64,000 nt of DNA from JAHDHW01 sp963793295 (lineage in GTDB: Bacteria; Bacteroidota; Bacteroidia; Chitinophagales; Saprospiraceae), in the NCBI GenBank assembly GCA_963793295.1, contig CAWBZX010000013.1, positions 186,001 to 250,000 on the forward strand, read 5' to 3'. Below the pieces are notes generated by a model that saw only the letters and a program-made list of their open reading frames with translations, had not been told where the DNA came from and ran no database searches. The position numbers and the translations under genes are program-made. Positions 44,758 through 53,531 of the stretch are shown here, one piece after another; position 1 is the stretch's first letter; each line of letters begins with the position of its first letter.

Positions 44758-44859
44758 ATGATCAAGCTTTTATTTAAATCACTCCCGCTTATTATTTTTT
44801 TAGTTCTCTTGCTCGGTATGATCTCATGCAGAGCAGGCGATTGCGGTTGTCCACCCTAA
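44758..44859 (+). CDS. Very small lipoprotein (33 aa)
   Basis: The ATG at 44758 encodes MIKLLFKSLPLIIFLVLLLG followed by MISC, a lipobox, and a mature tail of RAGDCGCPP. A longer in-frame start is at 44713. Tiny Bacteroidota lipoproteins with a C-terminal CGCP exist; function unknown. It is divergent to the glycosyltransferase gene, and its stop merges with an inverted-repeat element. Confidence 0.55.
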   Translation: MIKLLFKSLPLIIFLVLLLGMISCRAGDCGCPP

Positions 44860-45010
44860 TTAACGCAAGTTGCGAAACACCTTGCTAATTTTGAATTATG
44901 AATGATAAATTATGAATTTTCTCCAAAAACGTGTAAAAACCAACTTATCATTCATCATTTTTAACTCATCATTTTCAAGTTTGCGATATATCGCAACTTG
45001 AATTAATTAG
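44856..45010. repeat. Long imperfect inverted-repeat element (155 bp)
   Basis: CTAATTAACGCAAGTTGCGA at 44856-44875 pairs, with three mismatches, to its complement at 44991-45010, and an inner GAATGATAA / TTATCATTC pair continues the fold. The right arm also contains a near-palindrome TTGCGATATATCGCAA (44981-44996). The element overlaps the last codons of the small lipoprotein gene and may be a MITE-like or REP-like repeat and a double terminator between the convergent lipoprotein and RNase G genes. Confidence 0.6.
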
Positions 45011-45038
45011 TAGTCGCGGTAATTTTTTGACCTGTCAA

Positions 45039-46586
45039 TCACATACGAATCTCATCATTATTTCCATCATAAAATTTATATTGATTTAGCTGGAAATCAG
45101 GACTATCTACAATTTTTATCCATTTGAAATATTTCATGTACCACCTCATTTGAATACTTGGAACTCCTTTTTTCAAATAAGCAAAAATATACGGATGTAC
45201 ATGGAGTTTAATTTTCGAATTTGGTCTTGATTGTATAATAAATTCAAGATCTCTCTCAATGTCGTCCGTTAATAAAATTGAGGCATTGATTTTTCCAGTT
45301 CCATTGCAAGTAGGACAAACTTCAGCGGTATTGATTTTCACTTCTGGTCTTACCCGCTGACGAGTAATTTGCATAAGACCAAACTTACTCAAAGGAAGAA
45401 TGGTATGCTGTGCGCGATCTTTTTTCATAAATTCACGCATCTTCATAACAAGTGTTCTTTTGTGATCCGACACCCTCATATCGATGAAATCGATAATAAT
45501 GATGCCACCGATATCACGTAATCGCATTTGACGAGCGATTTCCTCTGCTGATTCAAGGTTAATGGCTAAGACTGCTTCTGCCTGGTCACCACTAGAAACT
45601 TTATGACCACTATTTACATCAATGACATGCATAGCTTCCGTGTGCTCTATAACGAGATAAGCACCACTTGCCATTGTTGCTGTTTTTCCAAATGAGGACT
45701 TGATCTGACGGGTTACACCATGAGCATCAAAGATCGGTTTTGTCGAACGATGATGCTTTACTATTTTCACTTTATCCGGAGCAATGGTCCCCATAAAGTT
45801 CTTTACATTATAAAAAAGTTCTTTATCATTGACGACAATTCGGTTAAAAGAGTCTTCAAGAATATCTCTTAAAATACTTGATGCTTTATCCAACTCACTT
45901 AATAGTTTCATTGGAGGGGTCGCCTTAAATAGTTGTTTGTGAACCTGCTCCCATTTTTGCATCATGAGCATTAACTCTTCGTGCAAATCAGCAACTTTCT
46001 TCCCTTCAGCTGCTGTGCGAACAATCAAGCCAAAGTTTTTTGGACGAATACTTTCAACAAGTACTTTTAGCCTTTTTCTCTCATCAGCATTGGCTATTTT
46101 TTTGGAAACAGCAACTTGCTCTGTAAAAGGAGTTAAAACCAGGAACCTTCCGGGAATTGTAATTTCGCAACTTAAACGAGGACCTTTGGTTGAAATCGGT
46201 TCTTTAAGTACCTGGACCAAAAGCATTTGCTTTTTGTCCATCACCTGATCGATCTTTCCGGTTTTTAAAATATCCAGCTCAATCTTAAAATTTTCCAGAT
46301 TATGGTTTGTAATAGATCCTGAAACTGTTCCTTCTGTATAGTTTATTAATGACCGAAGTTTTGGTCCCAGATCGGTATAATGTAAGAATGCATCTTTCTT
46401 ATGACCAATATCTACAAAAGCGGCATTGAGTCCAGGCATCAGTTTCCTTATTCTCCCAAGAAAGATATCTCCAACAGTAAAATTCGTATTCGTTTTTTGA
46501 TAATGAATTTCAACTAACTTTGAATCTTCAAGCAAGGCAATCTCGACTTCTGTTGGAGTAGAGTTAATTATTAGTTCTTTTTCCAC
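45039..46586 (-). CDS. rng: Ribonuclease G/E family endoribonuclease
   Basis: The 515-residue enzyme matches RNase G length. Landmarks: N-terminal S1-type domain with VGDIFLGRIRKLMPGLNAAFVDIG, catalytic Mg-binding region HVIDVNSGHKVS and GIIIIDFIDM, ITRQRVRPE, and the zinc-link CPTCNGTG that dimerises RNase E/G. No long C-terminal scaffold is present. It processes rRNA and decays mRNA. It follows the HU / TPR / COX24-like run in Bacteroidota, usually after an HU gene. Confidence 0.95.
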   Translation of the reverse strand: MEKELIINSTPTEVEIALLEDSKLVEIHYQKTNTNFTVGDIFLGRIRKLMPGLNAAFVDIGHKKDAFLHYTDLGPKLRSLINYTEGTVSGSITNHNLENFKIELDILKTGKIDQVMDKKQMLLVQVLKEPISTKGPRLSCEITIPGRFLVLTPFTEQVAVSKKIANADERKRLKVLVESIRPKNFGLIVRTAAEGKKVADLHEELMLMMQKWEQVHKQLFKATPPMKLLSELDKASSILRDILEDSFNRIVVNDKELFYNVKNFMGTIAPDKVKIVKHHRSTKPIFDAHGVTRQIKSSFGKTATMASGAYLVIEHTEAMHVIDVNSGHKVSSGDQAEAVLAINLESAEEIARQMRLRDIGGIIIIDFIDMRVSDHKRTLVMKMREFMKKDRAQHTILPLSKFGLMQITRQRVRPEVKINTAEVCPTCNGTGKINASILLTDDIERDLEFIIQSRPNSKIKLHVHPYIFAYLKKGVPSIQMRWYMKYFKWIKIVDSPDFQLNQYKFYDGNNDEIRM

Positions 46587-46969
46587 TAGTTCTTTTCCAG
46601 TTTGCTGACTGTGGGTAAAGAAAAGTAGCGTATTTTAAGAAATCGATAGGTTTGGCTGCTCATTAATAGCTTAGCATCGAAGCTGGAAGTTTTGTTTAGA
46701 ACTGCAATTTGGTTTTATTCTATTCTTTTTTTGATTAGATATCCACTATACAAAGATATCACCTCAGAAGTATGTTCTTCCAGGTGACATTTCGAAGAGT
46801 GATTGCGGTCATAATTAAACTTATGTTTTAAATTACTTGAGTAATAAAAACTAATTTTTTTATGCAATTTGATAAGACGGATTTTTAGAAAAATCCGTCT
46901 TATCCCAGACTTCTTCATTTAGGAGCAGTGTTAAAATACACTCCATTTATCCAAAGCCAAAATGATTAC
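46587..46969. other. Region between RNase G and the COX24-like gene
   Basis: About 380 bp with no supported gene; a lengthy minus-strand frame (46715-46918) has no protein-like features and runs through the terminator hairpin, so it is treated as noise. Confidence 0.5.
46872..46903 (-). terminator. Hairpin terminator before RNase G
   Basis: ATAAGACGGATTTT pairs with its complement over 14 bp (46872-46885 and 46890-46903) with a 4-nt loop. It lies between the minus-strand TPR / COX24-like genes and the RNase G gene, so it can end that transcript. Confidence 0.7.
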
Positions 46970-47065
46970 CTATCTGTTCTTTTTCTTATGACGATTTTTA
47001 CGAAGTCTTTTTTTGCGTTTATGCGTCGCTATTTTATGACGCTTACGTTTTTTTCCACAAGGCAT
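46970..47065 (-). CDS. COX24/AURKAIP1-like small basic ribosomal-type protein (31 aa)
   Basis: Minus-strand frame of 32 codons, MPCGKKRKRHKIATHKRKKR followed by LRKNRHKKKNR. The pattern GKKRKRHKMxTHKRKKRLRKNR is that of the COX24/AURKAIP1 domain; the mitochondrial homologue AURKAIP1 is the ribosomal protein mS38. Bacteroidota genomes commonly carry such a mini-gene annotated as COX24-domain protein. It lies between the TPR gene and RNase G. Confidence 0.85.
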   Translation of the reverse strand: MPCGKKRKRHKIATHKRKKRLRKNRHKKKNR

Positions 47066-47127
47066 ATTTTAATGTCTTTAAAATTTTAAAAAATTATTAT
47101 TTCTTTATGAAAAGCCAAAAGGCTCAA

Positions 47128-47907
47128 TTACTTTTTACAATATATTGCATAATTTTCTGCTTTCTCAGTATCGCCTAAGCCTTGATATGCCTGAGCAAGC
47201 AAACAATTTGCTTTATTACTTTCCGGTTCAATCGACAGTGCTTTTTGTAGTCTTTCAATCGCTTTTTCAAACTGTCCCGTTTGGATTGCAAATCGACCCA
47301 GCGTCGTAAGTACCAAAACATTTTCTGGTTCTTTTTCAATTAAATCCCTGAGCATCAGAATCCCCTTCATTGGATTTTCAGGAAGTGGATTCTCTATGTA
47401 ACAAACTGCAAGATTTACTTTATGCGCTGTATTGGATGGGTTTAATGATATGGCATTTTCAAATGCCTTGACCGCTCTTCCAAAACAAAATTGTTTTACT
47501 TTTTGTTCTTTTGCCCTCTGAACTCCAATAGCGTAAGTTGTTCCAGCTAATGACCAGGCTTCGTCATTATTTTCAATCTCGGCAACACTTTCAGCATAAA
47601 AACCGGCTATATCTACTCGATCTAATTTGTACCAACTGCCGGAGAGTTCTTTAAAAATTGCAACTTTCGCTGAGTCCGTCCGTGCTTCTTTTAATTCTAC
47701 CTCAATTGATAAAATCAGTGTGGATTTATCCTTTTGCAATTCAGATTTTGCATCTTCTACTAAAGCATTTATGTCGGTACTTTCCGCTGTAATTACTCTT
47801 GACTTTTCAATTGCTTTCTGTTTTTCAGGCTTTGTATCCAATCCAAAATACATCCCCGAGAATAGTAATATCATTGATGATACAACTATAATTTGGAGTT
47901 TAGTCAT
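47128..47907 (-). CDS. TPR repeat protein with N-terminal membrane anchor
   Basis: The 259-residue product has one N-terminal hydrophobic segment (IIVVSSMILLFSGMYFGL, about 6-23) then a helical linker and about four TPR-like units, e.g. RAVKAFENAISLNPSNTAHKVNLAV, LVLTTLGRFAIQTGQFEKAIERLQKALSIEPESNKANCLLAQAYQGLGD. It is probably a periplasm-facing or cytoplasmic scaffold. It starts 20 bp after the HU gene stop on the same strand; this HU-TPR pair recurs in Bacteroidota. Function unknown. Confidence 0.85.
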   Translation of the reverse strand: MTKLQIIVVSSMILLFSGMYFGLDTKPEKQKAIEKSRVITAESTDINALVEDAKSELQKDKSTLILSIEVELKEARTDSAKVAIFKELSGSWYKLDRVDIAGFYAESVAEIENNDEAWSLAGTTYAIGVQRAKEQKVKQFCFGRAVKAFENAISLNPSNTAHKVNLAVCYIENPLPENPMKGILMLRDLIEKEPENVLVLTTLGRFAIQTGQFEKAIERLQKALSIEPESNKANCLLAQAYQGLGDTEKAENYAIYCKK

Positions 47908-47927
47908 AACAAAGGATATCTATTTGA

Positions 47928-48239
47928 TTAATCCGCTTTCTCTTCTTCAGGAAGAGAATTTACATTCTCTTTTACCTGTTCAACAAATATTTTTGCTGGT
48001 TTAAAAGATGGAATGTAGTGTTCCGGAATCTCAATAGCGACATTTTTCTTAATATGCCGACCAATTTTTTTTGCACGCTTTTTTATTACAAAACTTCCAA
48101 AGCCTCTGATGTAAACATTTTCACCTTCAGAAAGTGTGTTTTTTACTTCTTTGAAGAAAGTCTCCAGTGTTACCAAAACGTCAACTTTAGGAACTCCCGT
48201 CTTTTCTGAAATTGCTGTAACTAAGTCAGCTTTTCTCAT
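47928..48239 (-). CDS. HU/IHF-family DNA-binding protein
   Basis: The 103-residue histone-like protein starts MRKADLVTAISEKTGVPKVDVLVTLETFF and has the HU signature region VYIRGFGSFVIKKRAKKIGRHIKKN with the beta-arm proline region IPEHYIPSFKPAK. It bends DNA as a dimer and may control local transcription. It is the first gene of the minus-strand run leading to the TPR, COX24-like and RNase G genes. Confidence 0.95.
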   Translation of the reverse strand: MRKADLVTAISEKTGVPKVDVLVTLETFFKEVKNTLSEGENVYIRGFGSFVIKKRAKKIGRHIKKNVAIEIPEHYIPSFKPAKIFVEQVKENVNSLPEEEKAD

Positions 48240-48710
48240 TGTTATTGTTTGGTTTATAATTAGTTATGAATTATATACAGGTTTCTATAAAGCGAGGCAA
48301 ATTTCGCATTTTTATTCAATAATTGAAAATAAAAGCCACTTTTATTTCAATTATTCTTGATTTCATTGTCAAGACAATACATGTTAGTATAAATATTATT
48401 TGATTTTTTAAATATTGTAATTCCTTTGATTACCAATTTATAGTTATACATGCACATACCTTTTTAGCCTTTTTCTACATTATATAGCCATTGTTTTCCT
48501 TGTCTAGGTCTCGGGGTTTCATTTTTTCTTTTTACATTATTTATAAATTTATTCTTTTGATAATTGTATTCATCGCTGTTCTTTTATTTCATAAAGCTTT
48601 AGCTATCTTTGTAATAGTTAAGATTTCGGTCTTAATAAAATCAAATCCTGTAGAACTCAATTATTTTTAATTTATTATCATTATTTTAATTACTGAAAAC
48701 GTTATCTAAT
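48240..48710. other. Divergent promoter region between HU and YicC genes
   Basis: About 470 bp of AT-rich sequence without a supported gene. TATCTTTG at 48604-48611 matches TAnnTTTG and lies 100 bp upstream of yicC. Confidence 0.5.
48604..48611 (+). promoter_or_regulatory. Candidate -7 box TATCTTTG upstream of yicC
   Basis: Exact match to TAnnTTTG. A 5'-UTR of about 95 nt would follow; no -33 TTTG at the normal spacing was found. Confidence 0.35.
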
Positions 48711-49586
48711 ATGCTATTATCTATGACAGGATTTGGTCGTGCTTCAAATTCAATTGGAAATAAGACGATTACTGTTGAAATACGATCTCTGAATAGTAAG
48801 TTTACAGATATTCGGTTTAAAATGCCTCAGGCTTACAAAGAGAAAGAGCATATTCTTAGAAAGTTAATTACTGATAAAGCCCAGCGGGGAAAAATCGATG
48901 TGAATATTGATCTTAAATCATTGGAAGGCGATGGAGAATATGCATTAAATCAAGCCCTTTTTACCAAATATTATAAAGAATTACATCAACTTTCAAAAGA
49001 ATTGGCAATGCCTTCTGCTGATATTATGCAGGCGATTCTTCGCATTCCCAATGTTGTTGCCTCATCTCATGATTCCATTGACGAAACGGAATGGAATGCT
49101 GTACGCAAAACGGTTAATGATGCGTTGGAAAATTTTACTGCCTTTCGTATGGAAGAAGGTGCTGCAATGGAAAAAGATTGTATTTCCAGAATTGAGACGA
49201 TCCTCCAATTGTTGTCGGAATTAACTCCTCTTGAATTAGAGCGTGTCACTAAATTAAGGCAAAAGATTAATAAACATATGGAAGAATATGTTGGTAAAGA
49301 GAATATTGATGCCAATCGTTTTGAACAGGAGATCCTGTATTACCTTGAGAAAATGGACATCACTGAAGAAAAAGTAAGACTGGCACAGCATTGCAAATAT
49401 TTCATGGAAGTATTGGATTCAAAAGATACCATCAAGGGAAGAAAAATAAGTTTTATCAGTCAGGAAATGGGCCGCGAGATCAATACTTTAGGATCAAAAG
49501 CCAATTCTTCTGAAATTCAACGTTGTGTAGTAAAAATGAAAGATGAGCTCGAAAAAATTAAAGAGCAAATCCTTAATACTATTTAG
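48711..49586 (+). CDS. yicC: YicC family protein
   Basis: The 291-residue protein starts MLLSMTGFGRA, the YicC N-terminal motif, and continues EIRSLNSKFTDIRFKMP, EKMDITEEKVRLAQHC and the C-terminal LGSKANSSEIQRCVVKMKDELEKIKEQI. The family forms a ring-like RNA-degrading enzyme and is commonly located next to gmk, as here (13 bp to the next start). Confidence 0.95.
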   Translation: MLLSMTGFGRASNSIGNKTITVEIRSLNSKFTDIRFKMPQAYKEKEHILRKLITDKAQRGKIDVNIDLKSLEGDGEYALNQALFTKYYKELHQLSKELAMPSADIMQAILRIPNVVASSHDSIDETEWNAVRKTVNDALENFTAFRMEEGAAMEKDCISRIETILQLLSELTPLELERVTKLRQKINKHMEEYVGKENIDANRFEQEILYYLEKMDITEEKVRLAQHCKYFMEVLDSKDTIKGRKISFISQEMGREINTLGSKANSSEIQRCVVKMKDELEKIKEQILNTI

Positions 49587-49599
49587 GAAAACAGAGATA

Positions 49600-50178
49600 A
49601 TGAGTAAACTGATTATTATTACTGCTCCTTCCGGGGCAGGAAAAACCTCGATCGTTCGAGCACTTTTAAAAAGATTTGACTTACTTGCTTTTTCAATATC
49701 AGCGACAACACGAGAAAAAAGACCTCATGAAATAGATGGCCTTGATTATTATTTTATCAGCCATGAAGATTTCAAAAAACGTATTGCAAATGGTGATTTC
49801 GCTGAATGGGAAGAGGTATATGAAAATCAGTTCTACGGAACTTTAAAAAGTGAGATTGAAAGAATTTGGGCATTGAATAAAGATATCATTTTTGATATTG
49901 AAGTGAAAGGCGCTCAAAACCTTAAAAATGTTTATGGGGATCAGGCTTTAGCCATTTTTATAAAACCGCCTTCTCTTGAAGTACTCATTCAAAGATTGAA
50001 AAGTCGAAATACTGAAAATGAGAAAAGCCTCAAAAAAAGAATAGCCCGTGCTAAAAAAGAACTGAAATATGAGAACAAATTTGATCTTGTTCTGGTTAAT
50101 GATGATTTGGAACTAGCGATAAATGAAGCAGAAAAAATACTCAAAAATTTTTTAGTAAAACAAACACATACCAATTAA
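49600..50178 (+). CDS. gmk: Guanylate kinase
   Basis: The start at 49600 (MSKLIIITAPSGAGKTSIVR) is preferred over a frame-longer start overlapping yicC. It gives 192 residues with P-loop APSGAGKTS, TTREKRPHEIDGLDYYF, the GMP-binding segment ANGDFAEWEEVYENQFYGTL and the lid FDIEVKGAQNL. It phosphorylates GMP to GDP. It follows yicC and is followed 3 bp later by apaG. Confidence 0.96.
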   Translation: MSKLIIITAPSGAGKTSIVRALLKRFDLLAFSISATTREKRPHEIDGLDYYFISHEDFKKRIANGDFAEWEEVYENQFYGTLKSEIERIWALNKDIIFDIEVKGAQNLKNVYGDQALAIFIKPPSLEVLIQRLKSRNTENEKSLKKRIARAKKELKYENKFDLVLVNDDLELAINEAEKILKNFLVKQTHTN

Positions 50179-50181
50179 AGG

Positions 50182-50568
50182 ATGGAAACGCTGACTACTA
50201 AAGGAATCAAAATTAGTGTGGAAACATACTATCATGAGAAGCACTCTCGCCCAGTAGAAGAAAAATTTGTTTTTGTTTATCAAATTACAATCGAAAACAA
50301 AAGCAACACTACTGTTCAATTACTTCACCGCCATTGGTACATTTTTGATTCTAACGGAGTTGTTCGTGAAGTAGAAGGGGAAGGTGTGATCGGCAAACAA
50401 CCTATCCTTAAGCCTGGCGAATCTCATCAATACGTTTCCTGGTCTCCGCTTCAATCCGAAATGGGTAAAATGTATGGCTATTATCTTATGCATGACCAGG
50501 TCAAGAATAAAAATTTCAAAGTTCCTGTTCCTGAATTTAAATTGATTGCTCCTTTCAAAATGAATTAA
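50182..50568 (+). CDS. apaG: ApaG protein (Co2+/Mg2+ efflux-associated)
   Basis: The 128-residue ApaG-domain protein contains IKISVETYYHEKHSRP, VFVYQITIENKSNTTVQLLHRHWYIFDSNG and LKPGESHQYVSWSPL, the conserved ApaG strand region. It forms an FN3-like dimer of unclear molecular role. It lies in the yicC-gmk-apaG run, spaced by a few bases, and converges on the ridA-like gene. Confidence 0.93.
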   Translation: METLTTKGIKISVETYYHEKHSRPVEEKFVFVYQITIENKSNTTVQLLHRHWYIFDSNGVVREVEGEGVIGKQPILKPGESHQYVSWSPLQSEMGKMYGYYLMHDQVKNKNFKVPVPEFKLIAPFKMN

Positions 50569-50580
50569 CAATTCTTTTTT

Positions 50581-51006
50581 TTATTCTTCTATAACTGCAA
50601 TACATTTTAATTCTATTGCAATAGGTGTCGGCAATGCACTAATTCCGCAAGTAGTTCGACAAGGTAGATTGTCTTTAAAGTATTCTGCATAAATACGATT
50701 ATAGGTGTGAAAATCTCTTTGCATATCCGTTAAAAAAACGGTTACATCTACCAATGAATCCCATGTCGCTCCACATGCTTCAAGAACAAATCTCACATTT
50801 TGGAAAACAGAATGGCATTGCGCTTCGAAGTCAAATTCAGTAAAGTTTCCACTTTTACTTTGTTTTAATCCGGGAACACCATCCGTTTCCGGATCACGTG
50901 GTCCGATTCCTGATAGAAATAGTAAATTTCCAACTCTTCGCGCATGAGGATATAAACCAACCGGCTTTGGCGCTTTAGAAGCGTTTATTTTTTCTGATTT
51001 TGACAT
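50581..51006 (-). CDS. RidA-superfamily protein, resembling 2-aminomuconate deaminase
   Basis: The 141-residue protein has the RidA fold pattern LFLSGIGPRDPETDGVPGL, QCHSVFQNVRFVLEACGATWDSLVDVTVFLTDM and the ending CRTTCGISALPTPIAIELKCIAVIE. The long APKPVGLYPHARRVGNLLF start and the TPIAIELKCIAV ending are like the 2-aminomuconate-deaminase branch that belongs to the kynurenine pathway, whose other genes are at 13.8-16.6 kb. The assignment is from memory of the branch and its role is unproven; general enamine deaminase activity is the default. Confidence 0.75.
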   Translation of the reverse strand: MSKSEKINASKAPKPVGLYPHARRVGNLLFLSGIGPRDPETDGVPGLKQSKSGNFTEFDFEAQCHSVFQNVRFVLEACGATWDSLVDVTVFLTDMQRDFHTYNRIYAEYFKDNLPCRTTCGISALPTPIAIELKCIAVIEE

Positions 51007-51096
51007 CTTGTTTTTTTCCCAAAGTTAAACAAGAGAAATCATCTTTTCGAAAAGTTTGTATTTCTCTTTCAAGAAGAGATGTTTGTTGAAGCGTTT

Positions 51097-52794
51097 TTAG
51101 CTTTCAATTTTTATATCCTTGACTTGAAGTTGAATCGTCGTTTTCCCATCCCAGTGATTTTCCTGCAAATTGTAACAAATGTGAAAAGGGCTTTCCTTAA
51201 TTTGTTCAAAAGAATCGCCCTGACCGAAGGCTATTCCATAAAATACGTCTGACTGCTGTTGTCGGACAGCAAGTCGCAAATGATTATTTTTTAATAATTT
51301 TGAATAGCCGGTATCTACGATATTTCTGCTAGTAAAAACCGGATTCCGATTTTGCGGCCCAAAGGGAGCTAATTGCTTTAACTTTTTCCAAAGAGAATTT
51401 GTAATATCATCAAGTTGAAGTTCTGCTGAAATGGAAATTTCAGCTTCCGGAGTCTTTAAAATAGCTGCCTTTTTTGCAAAGGATTCGAATCGCTCGGAGA
51501 ATAATTTTAACTTATCTGCCTTTAATGAGAGTCCTGCTGCATGTTTATGTCCACCAAAACGGAGTAACAAATCACCACAGGATTTGATCGCTTCATAAAT
51601 ATCAAAACCAGGAATAGAGCGGGCAGATCCTACGATTTCCCCATTTGACTCCGTTATGATAATTGCAGGGCGGTTATATTTTTCTACAATTCGTGAAGCA
51701 GCGATCCCAACCACTCCTTTGTGCCAATGCGGCTGATATAAAATAATACTTTTTTGCTGATCTAAATCAATCAATTCTTCAATCAAGACTTCAGCTTCCT
51801 GAACAATTTTTTTATCAAATTCTTTGCGTTGATTGTTTCGGTTCTGCAATTGCGCGGCATAGTCTGCAGCTACTACTTTTTCTTCTGTCAATAAAATTTT
51901 TACTGCCTGGTGGGCATCCGCCATTCGACCCGCTGCATTGATCATTGGCCCGATTCCAAAAACGATATCGCTAATCGTGAGCAATCCGTCCCGACCACTT
52001 TGTTTTATTAAAGCTTTTAAACCTAGCCGTGGATTTCTGTTAATCTTTTTTAATCCATGATAAGAAAGAATGCGATTTTCTCCAGTCATTGGAACAATAT
52101 CACAGGCAATACTTACAACCACTAAATCCAATAAAGAATAAATTTCATCCTCAGGGATCTGCTGATGCTGACTAAAGCCTTGAACGAATTTGAATGCAAT
52201 GCCACATCCACTTAATTCTTTATAAGGATATTCACAAGATGACTGCTTGGGATCTAAGATCGCAAATGCTTTTGGCAATTCCGGGCCCGGCAAATGGTGA
52301 TCCATTATAATGAAATCGATATTCCTCTTTTTGGCTTCTTCAACCTGATCAACGGCTTTTATGCCACAATCAAGTGAAATAATTAAATTTACGCCATTCT
52401 GGCTAGCATAATCGATTCCTTCGTTTGACACCCCATAACCTTCCTTATACCGATCGGGAATATAATAATCCAGGTTAGTGTGGTATTTTTTTAAAAACGA
52501 AAACAACAAGGCAATTGAAGTAGTACCATCAACATCATAATCACCGTAAAGCAAAATACGCTCTTTATGATTAATGGCGTGACGAACTCTAGATACCGCG
52601 GAAGCCATTCCACGCATTAGAAAAGGATCGTGCAAATCTTCCAGAGCAGGATTAAAAAACTGCTGGATCGCTTTTGTATCAGTAATATTTCGCTGGACTA
52701 ACAACCGGCATAACAATGGATGAATATTCAATTCATTTTGTATCGCCTTTACTTTTTCCTCATCGGTAGGAATAAGATTCCATCGGTTTTCCAT
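51097..52794 (-). CDS. recJ: Single-stranded-DNA-specific exonuclease RecJ
   Basis: The 565-residue enzyme is a 5'-3' ssDNA exonuclease of recombination and repair. DHH-family landmarks: LLYGDYDVDGTTSIALL, LDCGIKAVD, FIIMDHHLPG (the DHH motif), MINAAGRMADA and the DHHA1 GGHKHAAGLSL region. It is monocistronic, divergent from an SDR gene. Confidence 0.95.
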   Translation of the reverse strand: MENRWNLIPTDEEKVKAIQNELNIHPLLCRLLVQRNITDTKAIQQFFNPALEDLHDPFLMRGMASAVSRVRHAINHKERILLYGDYDVDGTTSIALLFSFLKKYHTNLDYYIPDRYKEGYGVSNEGIDYASQNGVNLIISLDCGIKAVDQVEEAKKRNIDFIIMDHHLPGPELPKAFAILDPKQSSCEYPYKELSGCGIAFKFVQGFSQHQQIPEDEIYSLLDLVVVSIACDIVPMTGENRILSYHGLKKINRNPRLGLKALIKQSGRDGLLTISDIVFGIGPMINAAGRMADAHQAVKILLTEEKVVAADYAAQLQNRNNQRKEFDKKIVQEAEVLIEELIDLDQQKSIILYQPHWHKGVVGIAASRIVEKYNRPAIIITESNGEIVGSARSIPGFDIYEAIKSCGDLLLRFGGHKHAAGLSLKADKLKLFSERFESFAKKAAILKTPEAEISISAELQLDDITNSLWKKLKQLAPFGPQNRNPVFTSRNIVDTGYSKLLKNNHLRLAVRQQQSDVFYGIAFGQGDSFEQIKESPFHICYNLQENHWDGKTTIQLQVKDIKIES

Positions 52795-52931
52795 AAGTAT
52801 GTTTTCTGGTAATTCTTGAATTTAACATTTATCTTTCAAAAGGGCACTTAGTGTTAAGAAGTTTTTTATTAAGCTTGGTTTCTTATTTCTATATTTGATT
52901 GAAAATTTACTCTTCTAAAAAAATTGCATCT

Positions 52932-53531
52932 ATGAAAATCATACTCGTTGGAGCTTCCGGTACCATTGGCCAAAAAGTTTATAATAAGTTAGCCAGCAGA
53001 CACGAGGTGATAAAAGCGAGTGCCAACCAGGGAGACGTCATTGTAGATATTACAAATTGGGCATCAATCGAAAGAATGTATAAAACCATACCTAATGTCG
53101 ATGCTGTAGTCTGCGCTGCCGGAGGAGCTCATTTTGGGCCTTTTGATACAATGACTGAAGATGATTTTTATATTGGAATACGTGACAAAATGATGGGACA
53201 GATCAACTTAGTAATGATTGGAAAAGAATATATCAACGATAAAGGTTCATTTACATTAATTACCGGAATCCTTGCCGAAGACCCAATTAGAATGGGTGTT
53301 GGATTAAGTATGGTCAACGGAGCTGTCAATGCTTTTGTCAAAGCTGCTGCTGTGGAACTAAAGAGAAGTATCCGCATCAATGCTGTCTGTCCGGGCCTGG
53401 TTGAAGACGCTGTTGAAAAATACGCACGTTATTTTCCGGGTCACAATCCTGTCTCCATGGAACGAGTAGTTAATGGTTATATAAAAAGTATTGAAGGGGC
53501 GAATACCGGTCAGCTTATTAAAATATATTAA
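52932..53531 (+). CDS. Short-chain dehydrogenase/reductase with atypical active site
   Basis: The start at 52932 (MKIILVGASGTIGQKVY) gives 199 residues. The Rossmann motif GASGTIGQ, VVCAAGGAHFGPF (the NAG-like region) and INAVCPGLVEDAVEKY are clear. The usual catalytic YxxxK is missing: the corresponding helix reads GLSMVNGAVNAFVKAAAVEL. It resembles the short SDR subset lacking Tyr. The function is unknown; it may be inactive or use another base. Confidence 0.8.
   Translation: MKIILVGASGTIGQKVYNKLASRHEVIKASANQGDVIVDITNWASIERMYKTIPNVDAVVCAAGGAHFGPFDTMTEDDFYIGIRDKMMGQINLVMIGKEYINDKGSFTLITGILAEDPIRMGVGLSMVNGAVNAFVKAAAVELKRSIRINAVCPGLVEDAVEKYARYFPGHNPVSMERVVNGYIKSIEGANTGQLIKIY

Noticed and set aside
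46715..46918. 67-codon minus-strand frame before RNase G
   Set aside because: Runs through the terminator hairpin at 46872-46903 and has no protein-like features.
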